Source: Hellea sp042093735 (GTDB lineage Bacteria > Pseudomonadota > Alphaproteobacteria > Caulobacterales > Maricaulaceae). From it: a DNA stretch of 64,000 nucleotides. Of the stretch, positions 52,132 to 60,167 are shown one piece after another. The position numbers were made by a program, and so were the translations under genes. A model generated the notes under the pieces. The model did no database searches, had not been told where the DNA came from, and saw nothing but the letters and a program-made list of their open reading frames with translations. The stretch lies in the NCBI GenBank assembly GCA_042093735.1, contig JBELEM010000003.1:40246-104245 (forward strand). Direction: 5' to 3'. Numbering within the stretch: position 1 is the stretch's first letter; each line of letters begins with the position of its first letter.

Positions 52132-53025
52132 ATGAACAAAATACCAGATAATTTTTTAACTGTATACCAACTTGATGCTCAGCCTGTTCGCGGACGCATT
52201 GTAAAATTAGGTACTGCTTTAGACAAAGCCCTAGGGGCCCGGTATCCGGACCCGGTTGCAAACTTGTTAGGGGAAGCAATGCTTTTGTCAGCGCTGGTAG
52301 CTCAATCTTTAAAATTTAAAGGACGACTTGTAATACAGTGTCATGGAACAAATGTAGGCGCGGTTAGTCTACTTATGAGTGACTGTACGACTGATGGCCA
52401 CATAAGGGGGTATTCAAGGTGGGATGATGATAAGCTTGAAGAATTAATGTTGGATAACAATAACCGCGGTGCGAGTAAATTATTGGGAGGCGGCACTTTC
52501 TCTATGACTATAGATCAAGGAACCGATATGGACCAATATCAAGGATTAACTTCAGTTGAAGGTGAAAGACTATCTGATTGTGCGGAGCATTATTTCAAAC
52601 ATTCAGAACAAATACCTACTGAAATAAGATTAGCCTGCGGCACCCTTCAAGAGCCAAGCTCGGGTCTTAAGCGGCGCGGAGGTGGGATAATGGTACAAAA
52701 AATTGCTGGGGATGAAAATAGGGGACACACTGAAGAGGACTGGGATACTGCTAGGGCACTATTCCGTACTGTTACTGACACAGAATTATTAGATCCGAAT
52801 TTAAGCCAAGAAGCATTACTCTATAGGCTTTTTCATGAAAGCGGTGTCCGTGTTGTTGATACCGCAGCAGTGGAGGCTAGGTGTCAGTGTTCACGAGAAA
52901 GATTGGAGAGAACGTTGCGATCATTTAACAAGACTGCATTGAAGGACATGGCTGAATTTGGAGTTATAAATGCTAATTGTGAGTTTTGTGATACTACTTA
53001 TAGCTTTCCCTTGGTGGAAATCTAG
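52132..53025 (+). CDS. hslO: Redox-regulated chaperone Hsp33
   Basis: Holdase activated by oxidation and unfolding (297 aa). Start at ATG 52132 gives MNKIPDNFLTVYQL; a TTG at 52093 would add 13 unrelated residues. The N-terminal substrate-binding domain has QPVRGRIVKLG and LVIQCHGTNVGAVSLLMSDC. The C-terminal redox switch has all four zinc cysteines: CQC in EARCQCSRERL and CEFC in NANCEFCDTTY. It overlaps the convergent trkH gene by 4 bp. Confidence 0.92.
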   Translation: MNKIPDNFLTVYQLDAQPVRGRIVKLGTALDKALGARYPDPVANLLGEAMLLSALVAQSLKFKGRLVIQCHGTNVGAVSLLMSDCTTDGHIRGYSRWDDDKLEELMLDNNNRGASKLLGGGTFSMTIDQGTDMDQYQGLTSVEGERLSDCAEHYFKHSEQIPTEIRLACGTLQEPSSGLKRRGGGIMVQKIAGDENRGHTEEDWDTARALFRTVTDTELLDPNLSQEALLYRLFHESGVRVVDTAAVEARCQCSRERLERTLRSFNKTALKDMAEFGVINANCEFCDTTYSFPLVEI

Positions 53026-54473
53026 CTCCGCCAAAAACTTGGAGTTAAAACAACAAGGGCTGTGACAATTTCCAAGCGCCCTATAATCATTGTCGTCATT
53101 AAAACCCATTTAGCATTGTTGGGTAAAGTCTGATACGACCCAGACGGGCCAATAACATCACCTAGTCCTGGGCCAACATTTGCAAGTGAGCTTCCAGCAC
53201 CAGACCATGCCGTTATCGGGTCGAGCCCAATAATAGAAAGCGTTATGGCGGCAAATGCAAAGGTAACAAAAAATAAAAAGAAATATCCCATAACTGAGAA
53301 TAGTACTGTTTCTGGTAAAATTTTCCCCCCGTACCTTAATGGTTTTACGGAGTGCTGCCGAGGCATTTTGAAAAGATACGACCTTAATCCTTCGAATGCT
53401 ACCTGATAACGAAAAATTTTTATCGAGCAGGCTGTAGAGCCAGCGCAACCACCAATAAACATAAATGCAAAAAAAATACTAACTGCAAACGGCCCCCAGG
53501 TGCTGTAATCCGCAGTGGCGAAACCTGTACCAGTAACAATTGATATAACATTAAATGCTGATAACCTTAGAGCTCTGCTTCTAGTAAATTCAGAATTTAG
53601 CCATAAGTATAAAGTAACCAATGCTATAAGTGTCATCATTAATACAATAAAAGCTCTTACTTGACTATCACGCAATGGTGCTACCCAGTCACCTCTTGCA
53701 ATAATCAATAAATATACACCAAATGGAATTGCTGCTGCCATCATGAAAAAGATGCAAACAAGATCCGCTCCATTATCCATGAAACCACCCATTGATGTAT
53801 CTGAGGTCGAGAATCCTCCAGTTGCTAATGTTGTCATCGCATGAGATATGGCGTCAAAACCATTCATACCTGTTGCGATGTAACCAAACATACAAAGTAT
53901 GGTAAGTGTTAAATAAATCCCGCTTATGCCAGCAGCAAGGGAGGCTGCTTTGGGTAGTATTTTTTCCCCCATATCTGAGCTTTCGAGACGAAAAAGTTGC
54001 ATTCCGCCAATTTTTAGCATGGGTAAGACTGCCATAGCTGTTACAACTATACCTATGCCGCCTATCCATTGGAGGATAGACCTCCACATAAGTATACCTT
54101 TGGGCATATCATCGAGTCCTAGTAATACGGTTGATCCAGTTGTTGTTATTCCGGAAGTTGCTTCAAATAAAGCATCTGTAATACTCAATTTTAATGGTTC
54201 CATAATGAAGGGAACTGCAGAAAATATAGATAAAGACACCCAGCTTAGTACGGTTAATAAGAAAGCCTCACGTGCTCGCATGTCGGGATTGGGAGTATAA
54301 GTCGCTAGAGCCAATGAAGCTCCAAAAAGTGCAGTCAGGATGCCTGAAATGCCAAAAGCTCTCCAAGAGATGTCATTATATAAAAGATCTACAATCATCG
54401 GAATAAACATTGCTATCCCTAACGCTGATACCATTAAGCCGACAATAAAAAATACAGGACGCAGATCGAGCAT
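53022..54473 (-). CDS. trkH: TrkH-family potassium uptake protein
   Basis: Membrane subunit of a Trk K+ transporter (483 aa, 8-10 hydrophobic segments). The four selectivity-filter-like repeats are visible: SGITTTGSTVL near residue 105, TTLATGGFSTS near 230, IVTGTGFATADYS near 320 and ANVGPGLGDVIG near 440. The regulatory partner TrkA is not in the window. The 93-bp gap to the divergent hypothetical gene carries both promoters. Confidence 0.92.
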   Translation of the reverse strand: MLDLRPVFFIVGLMVSALGIAMFIPMIVDLLYNDISWRAFGISGILTALFGASLALATYTPNPDMRAREAFLLTVLSWVSLSIFSAVPFIMEPLKLSITDALFEATSGITTTGSTVLLGLDDMPKGILMWRSILQWIGGIGIVVTAMAVLPMLKIGGMQLFRLESSDMGEKILPKAASLAAGISGIYLTLTILCMFGYIATGMNGFDAISHAMTTLATGGFSTSDTSMGGFMDNGADLVCIFFMMAAAIPFGVYLLIIARGDWVAPLRDSQVRAFIVLMMTLIALVTLYLWLNSEFTRSRALRLSAFNVISIVTGTGFATADYSTWGPFAVSIFFAFMFIGGCAGSTACSIKIFRYQVAFEGLRSYLFKMPRQHSVKPLRYGGKILPETVLFSVMGYFFLFFVTFAFAAITLSIIGLDPITAWSGAGSSLANVGPGLGDVIGPSGSYQTLPNNAKWVLMTTMIIGRLEIVTALVVLTPSFWRS

Positions 54474-54566
54474 GCTTATTATCTACATCAGGTAGTGACT
54501 ATATAAAAGCCTCAAATTCATTCGTCTCAATAAATGCTTAACAAAAAGACTTTTCGGCATTAGATA

Positions 54567-55190
54567 ATGACAATGAAAGACTTTTATTTTTATACGCTTT
54601 CAGCTTCCTTTGTTGCTGTTAGCATTGCGATTGCAATGATGCAATCAACGGGGCCTCAAGTTAGTGACGAATGTATTATAGAAAATGGCTACATTGTTCA
54701 GGGAAAAAAATTAGAAAACCTTACTTCATCCCCGGGTACAAATTTTACATTTATGCCCTCTACACAGTCTTCTGCAGCATACATTACAGCTTTATCACAT
54801 GTGCCTAGGAGGAAAGCACAAGCTTCAGCAGGTATTTTTGCTGTTTTAGGCCCTAATTATGAAAAAGTTTTAGGTGGAAGAGCATTATCAATGACCGTCA
54901 GCGCACGAAAGAACAAAGTAAACTCATTGGATGAATTTGATATGGGTTATTTTACAGCAGGAGCAGGTGATAGCGGATGGAAAACTCGTAAACTAACTGA
55001 TGTTTGGAGAGATTACGTTTTATATTTTACGCCTACTCCCTCACAAGATGAACCAGATATAGATTATTTAGGAATATGGCCTGGCGTAGGGGGCAAAAAA
55101 AAACTTATGGATGTTAGATATATTAAACTAGAAGTTTTGGATAAAAATATGAACACAGTTAATAGATGCAGTGATAATAATAGTAATTAA
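54567..55190 (+). CDS. Hypothetical membrane-anchored protein
   Basis: Not recognised. The 207-residue product has one N-terminal transmembrane segment (about residues 8-26, FVAVSIAIAMM), then a soluble, probably periplasmic region rich in beta-strand-like patterns (ALSMTVSARKN, DYVLYFTPTPS, YLGIWPGVGG, VRYIKLEVL). It has two cysteines, Cys36 and one near the C terminus, which could form a disulfide. The pattern could be a carbohydrate-binding-like beta sandwich, but that is a guess. The epimerase gene begins 3 nt downstream, so it may belong to a surface-glycan operon. Confidence 0.6.
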   Translation: MTMKDFYFYTLSASFVAVSIAIAMMQSTGPQVSDECIIENGYIVQGKKLENLTSSPGTNFTFMPSTQSSAAYITALSHVPRRKAQASAGIFAVLGPNYEKVLGGRALSMTVSARKNKVNSLDEFDMGYFTAGAGDSGWKTRKLTDVWRDYVLYFTPTPSQDEPDIDYLGIWPGVGGKKKLMDVRYIKLEVLDKNMNTVNRCSDNNSN

Positions 55191-55193
55191 AAG

Positions 55194-56156
55194 ATGCATA
55201 ACATGCTAATTCTTATAACAGGTTCAGCGGGATTTATTGGTTTCCATGCAGCTAAAAGATTTTTATCGCTTGGATATAAGGTAATTGGACTTGATAGTCT
55301 GAATGATTACTACGAAGTATCGCTAAAGAACGCCCGTTTAAGTCGTCTCGAGTGTCACGAAAACTTTGAATTTTATAAAGTCGATATAGCAGATTATAAT
55401 GCTTTGGCAGATATTACCAAAGATAAGGAAATAACTTATATATTACATTTAGCTGCACAAGCCGGCGTAAGGTATTCATTAGAGATGCCTCGTTCTTATA
55501 TAAGATCGAATGTTTTGGGGCATTTAAATATATTGGAATTAGCACGTAATACACCAACAATAAAACATATTGTTTATGCATCTTCTTCATCTGTTTATGG
55601 TGATAAAAGAAAGTCTGCATTTAAAGAGACGGACATTGTAGACTCACCTGCATCTCTTTACGCAGCAACAAAAATAAGTGGTGAGATGATTGCGGAAAGT
55701 TATAGTAAACTTTACGGTATCAAGCAGACGGGTCTCCGTTTTTTTACTGTATATGGCCCTTGGGGCAGGCCTGATATGGCATATTATATTTTTACGGATA
55801 AAATTTTTAATAAGGAACCTATAGAGCTTTTTTCACCTCAAGAAATGACACGTGATTTTACTTATATAGATGATATTATAGATGTGCTTCCCCGAATTAT
55901 GGGATCTACTCTTAGTAATGGGCATGTAATATATAATCTAGGGAGCTCCAATCCGAACACATTAACACAATTAGTTGAAGCTGTTGAAACTGCTTGCGAG
56001 GCATCAACTCAAAAAGTGATCTTAAAAAAGCAAAACGGGGATGTAAGTCATACATTTGCTGATATAAGTGCGGCCAAGAGAGATTTTGGTTTTGCGCCGA
56101 AAGTTGAGCTTAAAGACGGAATAAAAAACTTTGTGGATTGGTATAAGAATTATTAA
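55194..56156 (+). CDS. NAD-dependent epimerase, UDP-glucuronate 4-epimerase-like
   Basis: Extended SDR that epimerises UDP-glucuronate to UDP-galacturonate or a similar nucleotide sugar (320 aa). Motifs: ITGSAGFIGFHAAKRF (NAD loop), GLDSLNDYYEVSLKNARL (typical of this subfamily), AAQAGVRYSLEMP, YASSSSVYG, and YAATKISGE (YxxxK). The following gene galU is on the opposite strand, so a UDP-sugar supply role is plausible. The substrate is inferred from family similarity. Confidence 0.88.
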   Translation: MHNMLILITGSAGFIGFHAAKRFLSLGYKVIGLDSLNDYYEVSLKNARLSRLECHENFEFYKVDIADYNALADITKDKEITYILHLAAQAGVRYSLEMPRSYIRSNVLGHLNILELARNTPTIKHIVYASSSSVYGDKRKSAFKETDIVDSPASLYAATKISGEMIAESYSKLYGIKQTGLRFFTVYGPWGRPDMAYYIFTDKIFNKEPIELFSPQEMTRDFTYIDDIIDVLPRIMGSTLSNGHVIYNLGSSNPNTLTQLVEAVETACEASTQKVILKKQNGDVSHTFADISAAKRDFGFAPKVELKDGIKNFVDWYKNY

Positions 56157-56185
56157 GTTTTGTACTTTGCAAACGTGAAGAGACT

Positions 56186-57064
56186 TTATTGGCTGAAGCG
56201 CTTTATCATTGACCGAGCTTGTTCACCTATTTCTGAATGATCTTTTGCATATGCTAATACTGCCTCAAAGTAGCCTAACTTACTTCCGCAATCGTAATCT
56301 TTACCTTCATATTCGTACGCATGAAATTTTTGATTTTGCATAAGTCTCACCATCGCGTCTGTGAGTTGTATTTCGTTATTAATACCCGCTGCTTGGTTTT
56401 CTAATATATTCATAATTTCTGGTTGTAGAATATAGCGGCCAGTTATTTTCAAATTCGAGGGGGCTATGGTAGGGCTAGGTTTTTCAACCATTCCAGACAT
56501 TTGAATAATATTACCCTCTCTCTTTTGTGGATTTATAACTCCGTATTTTGAAACTTGGTCATTTGGAATCGCGTCGACTGCAACAATATTTCCACCAACT
56601 TTTTTATATGCATTAATCATTTGCGATAAGCATGATTTTTTTGATTTTATGAGTACATCAGGAAGTAAAATGGCGAAGGGCTCATTGTCTATGATTTCTC
56701 TTGCGCACCATATGGCATGGCCAAGGCCTTTAGCGCTTTGCTGCCTGACGAACGACATAGAGCCAGGCTTTGGTGTATCGTTATTTAGTTGATCATAAAT
56801 GTCTGTTTTGCCTTTTTCACGCAGACTGTATTCTAGTTCGTAAGCTCGATCAAAATAGTCCTCAATTGCACCTTTGTTGCGACCTGTGACAAATATAAAG
56901 TGTTCAATTCCAGCCTCTTTTGCTTCATCTATGACATATTGTAATGCTGGCCTATCGACTACTGGTAGCATTTCTTTCGGAATTGTTTTTGTGGCAGGTA
57001 AAACTCTTGTACCAAAACCCGCCACAGGCAGAACTGCTTTTCGGATTTTTTTCATAATTCGCAT
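56186..57064 (-). CDS. galU: UTP-glucose-1-phosphate uridylyltransferase
   Basis: Makes UDP-glucose from UTP and glucose 1-phosphate (292 aa). Motifs: AVLPVAGFGTRVLPATKTIPKEM, quoted in parts as LPVAGFGTRVLPATK and KEMLPVVDRPALQYV, then FVRQQSAKGLGHAIWCA, FAILLPDVL and VEKPSPTIAPSNL with TGRYIL. It converges on the epimerase gene with a 29-bp gap. The 64-aa gene starting at 57283 lies upstream on the same strand. Confidence 0.95.
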   Translation of the reverse strand: MRIMKKIRKAVLPVAGFGTRVLPATKTIPKEMLPVVDRPALQYVIDEAKEAGIEHFIFVTGRNKGAIEDYFDRAYELEYSLREKGKTDIYDQLNNDTPKPGSMSFVRQQSAKGLGHAIWCAREIIDNEPFAILLPDVLIKSKKSCLSQMINAYKKVGGNIVAVDAIPNDQVSKYGVINPQKREGNIIQMSGMVEKPSPTIAPSNLKITGRYILQPEIMNILENQAAGINNEIQLTDAMVRLMQNQKFHAYEYEGKDYDCGSKLGYFEAVLAYAKDHSEIGEQARSMIKRFSQ

Positions 57065-57088
57065 TTACCTTCTTGAAAATATTCCTGA

Positions 57089-57283
57089 TTATTTAGGCGG
57101 ACCATAAACAAAATGCTCTATATTTTTATTTGACCAACCAAGCTCTTTAAGGACGGTCTTTAATCTCTTTTTTTTACCCATTGAACTGCCCTCAAGAGCC
57201 ACAACTCTTTGATTAATTTTTGAAGCTAAAATTTCAGCTTTTTCTGTATCAATATTTAATAAGCGTTCTATTCGAGAGATCAT
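57089..57283 (-). CDS. Small basic protein, unknown
   Basis: Not recognised. A 64-residue basic protein with 12 Lys and Arg residues (KKKRLKTVLKELGW in the middle), a likely helical N terminus (RIERLLNIDTEKAEILASKI) and a compact C terminus (NIEHFVYGPPK). AGGA lies 7 nt before its ATG, a good ribosome site, so the gene is credible. It lies 24 bp upstream of galU on the same strand. It could be a small RNA- or DNA-binding protein, but nothing proves this. Confidence 0.55.
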   Translation of the reverse strand: MISRIERLLNIDTEKAEILASKINQRVVALEGSSMGKKKRLKTVLKELGWSNKNIEHFVYGPPK

Positions 57284-57345
57284 TTTCTCATCCTAAATTT
57301 TATACTAATGTGTGTAGCATCTTTTTGTTGCCATAAAAGATAAAT

Positions 57346-57993
57346 TTATTTTTCCTTTATATGCTCTATTAATAATGTTGGTACATCATGTGTGTTTGAT
57401 TTGACTGTTGCTACAAGTGTTCTCTCTTTAACGCCTTTTTTTATGGACGAAACCTTTATNNNNNNNNNNNNNNNNNNNNNNNNNNNNNNNNNNNNNNNNN
57501 NNNNNNNNNNNNNNNNNNNNNNNNNNNNNNNNNNNNNNNNNNNNNNNNNNNNNNNNNNNCCGTTTTTATGTTCGATTAAAAAAGAGAATACCCCCCGGGT
57601 AATTTTATCAGTTAAAAAAAGATTTTTCCACGTTCTCACGTTACTATCTCTATTGTTTTCACCCCTTCCTTCCAATGGCGGGCCAACTATACAGTCATGT
57701 TTTTTTAGTTTTTGAGCCGCTAGCTCAATATCTTCAGTTTTTAAGACTAGTCCAAATAAGCCCTCTCCCTTTTCTTTCAGAGTATTTTTTATTAACTCAG
57801 CTCCCATGCCGCCGCCTTTTTGTGCCAGCAATTCCAGATATGTATTTTTGAAGATGAATAATGAATTTTCTGTTCCTAGGTGCTTGTGGGTTCCCCTCCA
57901 AACAGGGGGGCGACCTAACAATAATTCATAGTTGACTTCAGCCTCTTTAAGGTTTTTTACGGCAATAATAATGTGGTCTATTGCTGTAATCAT
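57346..57993 (-). CDS. Glyoxalase-like (VOC superfamily) protein interrupted by an assembly gap
   Basis: Probable glyoxalase-like-domain protein. The N-terminal part (57560-57993, about 145 residues) begins MITAIDHIIIAVKNLKEAE, the first strand of a VOC module, and includes LELLAQKGGGMGAELIK. The C-terminal part (57346-57459) ends KSNTHDVPTLLIEHIKEK. Between them lie exactly 100 N, a conventional placeholder for a gap of unknown size, so it is not proven that both parts belong to one gene in one frame. Function unknown; the N-terminal part alone supports the fold. Confidence 0.6.
   Translation of the reverse strand: MITAIDHIIIAVKNLKEAEVNYELLLGRPPVWRGTHKHLGTENSLFIFKNTYLELLAQKGGGMGAELIKNTLKEKGEGLFGLVLKTEDIELAAQKLKKHDCIVGPPLEGRGENNRDSNVRTWKNLFLTDKITRGVFSFLIEHKNXXXXXXXXXXXXXXXXXXXXXXXXXXXXXXXXXXIKVSSIKKGVKERTLVATVKSNTHDVPTLLIEHIKEK
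57460..57559. other. Assembly gap of 100 N
   Basis: Exactly 100 undetermined bases join two contigs inside the VOC gene. True length, sequence and adjacency are unknown; features on the two sides should be treated as linked by scaffolding only. Confidence 0.98.
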
Positions 57994-58034
57994 TGCGAAC
58001 TTCCTAATAAAATTTAGAGATCTGATGAGGTATA

Positions 58035-58241
58035 TTACTTCTTAAAAGTTTTATAAAAATGAATAAGGCCATAAAGAAACCATATAACTACTGTCCCCCA
58101 CCATAAAGCAAAAAACCAATCATTTTTATTTGTTCCGTTCCACTCCAGCCATTCGAAAACAAAGGCTTCAATAAAAAGATCAAAAGACAGAAGTAGAAAA
58201 AAACCAAAAACCCAGAATAAAAAGAATTTTATTTTTTTCAT
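58035..58241 (-). CDS. Small two-helix membrane protein
   Basis: Not recognised. A 68-residue protein with hydrophobic segments at about residues 4-24 and 42-62, rich in Phe and Trp (FEWLEWNG, FFALWWG) and with Lys at both ends. No clear Shine-Dalgarno lies before its ATG. It is the first of a run of small membrane proteins after the gap, and its 5' side faces the inverted repeat at 58257-58313. Confidence 0.5.
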   Translation of the reverse strand: MKKIKFFLFWVFGFFLLLSFDLFIEAFVFEWLEWNGTNKNDWFFALWWGTVVIWFLYGLIHFYKTFKK

Positions 58242-58256
58242 AATAACATTAATTAC

Positions 58257-58313
58257 TTAAAATGTAACCTTTACTTCTCTTAATATTTATGGTAAGTATA
58301 CGTTACATTTTAA
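58257..58313. repeat. Perfect 12-bp inverted repeat between divergent small-protein genes
   Basis: TTAAAATGTAAC (58257-58268) and GTTACATTTTAA (58302-58313) are exact reverse complements, with centres 45 bp apart. They lie in the divergent promoter region before the first Xre module. The ATGTAA/TTACAT core recurs in the palindrome before the second Xre module at 61515-61530. A paired operator is the simplest reading; a 33-nt loop makes a functional RNA hairpin less likely. Confidence 0.6.
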
Positions 58314-58349
58314 TTTGGGCATATGTCAATAATATTGTAGGAGAATAAA

Positions 58350-58751
58350 ATGGAAGGAGCTTTAGGGGTGTTAGCTATTGGAACAGGCTATTTAGCCATA
58401 CTAAGTCCAGCGTTGATTATTTGGGTGGTTTTTCACCATGTAAGTAAAATACAGAAAAATAAAAATGAAACCTTGTTGAATATCGCCAAAACAATTAATG
58501 ATCCAGAACAAGTCAGAGAAATAGTTGATCAATTAAATCAAAAGAAAAAACCCACAGATTTACGAAAATCTGGCGTTATATTAATCTTTATTGGAATCGG
58601 TTTAGCTGGTTTTGGCGTTTTAAGTATACCTATTTTAAAGTCAGTCGGATTTTTGGTCTCCTCTCTCGGTATTGGTCTTCTGGTGGCTGGCTATATCTAT
58701 CCAAATGAGAGCGAGGAGATAACTAAAGCTGTTGAAAGTTTTGAGAAATAA
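58350..58751 (+). CDS. Membrane protein, DUF6249-like, first gene of an Xre module
   Basis: A 133-residue protein with one N-terminal helix (residues about 8-28), a soluble middle (KTINDPEQVREIVDQLNQKKKPTD) and two C-terminal helices (about 75-95 and 98-115). The layout resembles DUF6249 proteins, but this is a match by eye. A TAGGAG ribosome site precedes the ATG. It is followed by a four-helix protein and an Xre regulator with short spacing, so the three form one operon. Function unknown. Confidence 0.6.
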   Translation: MEGALGVLAIGTGYLAILSPALIIWVVFHHVSKIQKNKNETLLNIAKTINDPEQVREIVDQLNQKKKPTDLRKSGVILIFIGIGLAGFGVLSIPILKSVGFLVSSLGIGLLVAGYIYPNESEEITKAVESFEK

Positions 58752-58764
58752 GAGAATTAGAACA

Positions 58765-59199
58765 ATGACACATATGAAACGGTCGCTTTTAGTTTTTACC
58801 TCTGGCGCAACTCAAATCTTTTTTGCACTCTATGTTTTACTAAAAATAGCAAATATAAACATTATTCAATTACCTTCTGAAGCAATGTTTATACCAGGTA
58901 TAATTATATTTTTAGCCTCGGGTTACCTTACAGCATCATATTATTTTGGTGATAAAAAAAATAATAGTGCACTCTATGACGAATATACTGCAATAAGGTA
59001 TTATAAGCTTGGAGCCATAGGTTATGCAATAAACGGGATCGGTATATTCTTAATTTTCTCTACGCAAGATTATGCCAATTGGAGCCTTCAAACGGCTAAT
59101 ACAATGATTTACCAGATTGCATCTTTTGCCTGGCTGATATTTGGCGTCCTATTGGTATGTTTTTCTATTGGAGATTTCAAAGAGGCACGCAATGGGTAA
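58765..59199 (+). CDS. Multi-pass membrane protein paired with an Xre regulator (module 1)
   Basis: Not recognised. About 144 residues from ATG 58765, with four hydrophobic segments (about 8-28, 40-60, 80-100 and 115-135 by eye) and a short KKNNSALYDEYTAIRYYKL loop in the middle. The first ATG is preceded by AGAG about 10 nt upstream; a TTG at 58732 would overlap the previous gene by 20 bp. Its stop codon overlaps the Xre gene by 8 bp, so the pair is translationally coupled. This arrangement resembles module 2 (61065-61493). Confidence 0.6.
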   Translation: MTHMKRSLLVFTSGATQIFFALYVLLKIANINIIQLPSEAMFIPGIIIFLASGYLTASYYFGDKKNNSALYDEYTAIRYYKLGAIGYAINGIGIFLIFSTQDYANWSLQTANTMIYQIASFAWLIFGVLLVCFSIGDFKEARNG

Positions 59200-59407
59200 A
59201 AACCATAAAAACCTTTTAAACAACCTGGAAGAGTTGAGAAGGTCTGCAGGACTAACACAAAAAGATTTATCTGAACGTGCAGGCGTTTCACGAAAAAGTA
59301 TAAATGCTATTGAAAATGGAGTTTATGTTCCCTCCACCGTGCTTGCGTTAAAAATATCAAAGATTTTGAAATGTAAGGTTGAGGACATATTCTTATTGCC
59401 AAATTAA
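59192..59407 (+). CDS. Xre-family HTH regulator (module 1)
   Basis: Small Cro/C1-type DNA-binding protein (71 aa from ATG 59192, with AGAGG upstream; an in-frame ATG at 59141 would lie inside the previous gene). The HTH is complete: LEELRRSAGLTQKDLSERAGV, quoted in parts as LRRSAGLTQKDLSERAGV and SRKSINAIENGVYVPSTVLALKISK, ending KVEDIFLL. Proteins of this type often repress the membrane protein genes beside them. The second copy lies 1.5 kb away on the opposite strand. Confidence 0.85.
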   Translation: MGKNHKNLLNNLEELRRSAGLTQKDLSERAGVSRKSINAIENGVYVPSTVLALKISKILKCKVEDIFLLPN

Positions 59408-59478
59408 AAACTATTGACCTTATAAATGAATGGTCATTATGTTTCCTAAAAAATTATATGCGAATGTAGAGGATAATT

Positions 59479-59916
59479 ATGAAGAAAATATTTTTGATAC
59501 TAGTGACGGTTTTGTTGATATTGCCTGTGTCGAGTTATGCAGACCATCATCATGATAAATCAATTATATTTTATCTCGATATGAATGTGGCATCAGAAAA
59601 AGCGGAAAACTTAGATAAATTTGTAGCATACTTGTCAGAAACTGTTGAAAGAACAGAACCAGGAACCACTTACTATAAATACTTTATTTCTGCTGATAAA
59701 ACTAAAGTTTCATTATTGGAGGTCTATCAGGATGATGCGGCTGCGTTGTTTCATGTAAGAAGTTTTTTAAAAGCAGTTCACCGGGATGAGTTTTTAGATA
59801 CTTTTGAAATTACCAATTTCCAAGTTCTAGGGGAATCTAGTGAAGAATTGAAACTTGCTATGGCGGACTTCACGGATGATCACCGAACTCTTATTGATGG
59901 GTTTAAACGTAAATAA
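59479..59916 (+). CDS. Secreted antibiotic-biosynthesis-monooxygenase-like (ABM fold) protein
   Basis: Probable periplasmic ABM-fold protein (145 aa). A Sec signal peptide (KKIFLILVTVLLILPVSSYA) ends at about residue 21, followed by a histidine-rich start DHHHDK. The core has the dimeric alpha-beta-barrel pattern of ABM proteins: IIFYLDMNVASEKAENLDKF, YYKYFISADKTKVSLLEVY and the FHVRSFLKAVHR helix. ABM folds catalyse quinol oxygenation or bind haem, but the function here is not known. GAGGA lies before the ATG. Confidence 0.7.
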   Translation: MKKIFLILVTVLLILPVSSYADHHHDKSIIFYLDMNVASEKAENLDKFVAYLSETVERTEPGTTYYKYFISADKTKVSLLEVYQDDAAALFHVRSFLKAVHRDEFLDTFEITNFQVLGESSEELKLAMADFTDDHRTLIDGFKRK

Positions 59917-59964
59917 ATTAGTCCTATTTAAACCTAGTAATAATCACATATGGAGACCTTTAAT

Positions 59965-60114
59965 ATGAGTAAAAAAGTAGTTATCTCCCAATCAATAATG
60001 TGGGCGGCAGCGATATTGGTTGTTTCAATAGTCCAAGAAAAACAGTTCGCTATTATGATGGTGGCTTTATTAGCAACTGTCTCATTAATTTATCTAAAAA
60101 AAGAAATGACCTAA
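59965..60114 (+). CDS. Small two-helix membrane protein (49 aa)
   Basis: A short ORF too small for a 60-residue cut-off. The product has two hydrophobic stretches (SIMWAAAILVVSIV near residues 10-23 and FAIMMVALLATVSLIYL near 28-44) separated by QEKQ, and a basic C terminus. GGAGA lies about 8 nt before the ATG, so translation is likely. It follows the secreted ABM-like gene after 48 bp on the same strand. No function can be assigned. Confidence 0.55.
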   Translation: MSKKVVISQSIMWAAAILVVSIVQEKQFAIMMVALLATVSLIYLKKEMT

Positions 60115-60167
60115 TATTTATACAATTTCCTAAATAATTAAGATAATATCAAGTAATTTAAATTTAT

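Noticed and set aside
53158..54300. Further ORFs inside trkH on either strand
   Set aside because: The trkH frame covers the region with full family motifs; the others have no support.
57392..57715. A plus-strand ORF across the N gap
   Set aside because: It overlaps the VOC gene on the other strand, relies on 100 undetermined bases and has no recognisable product.
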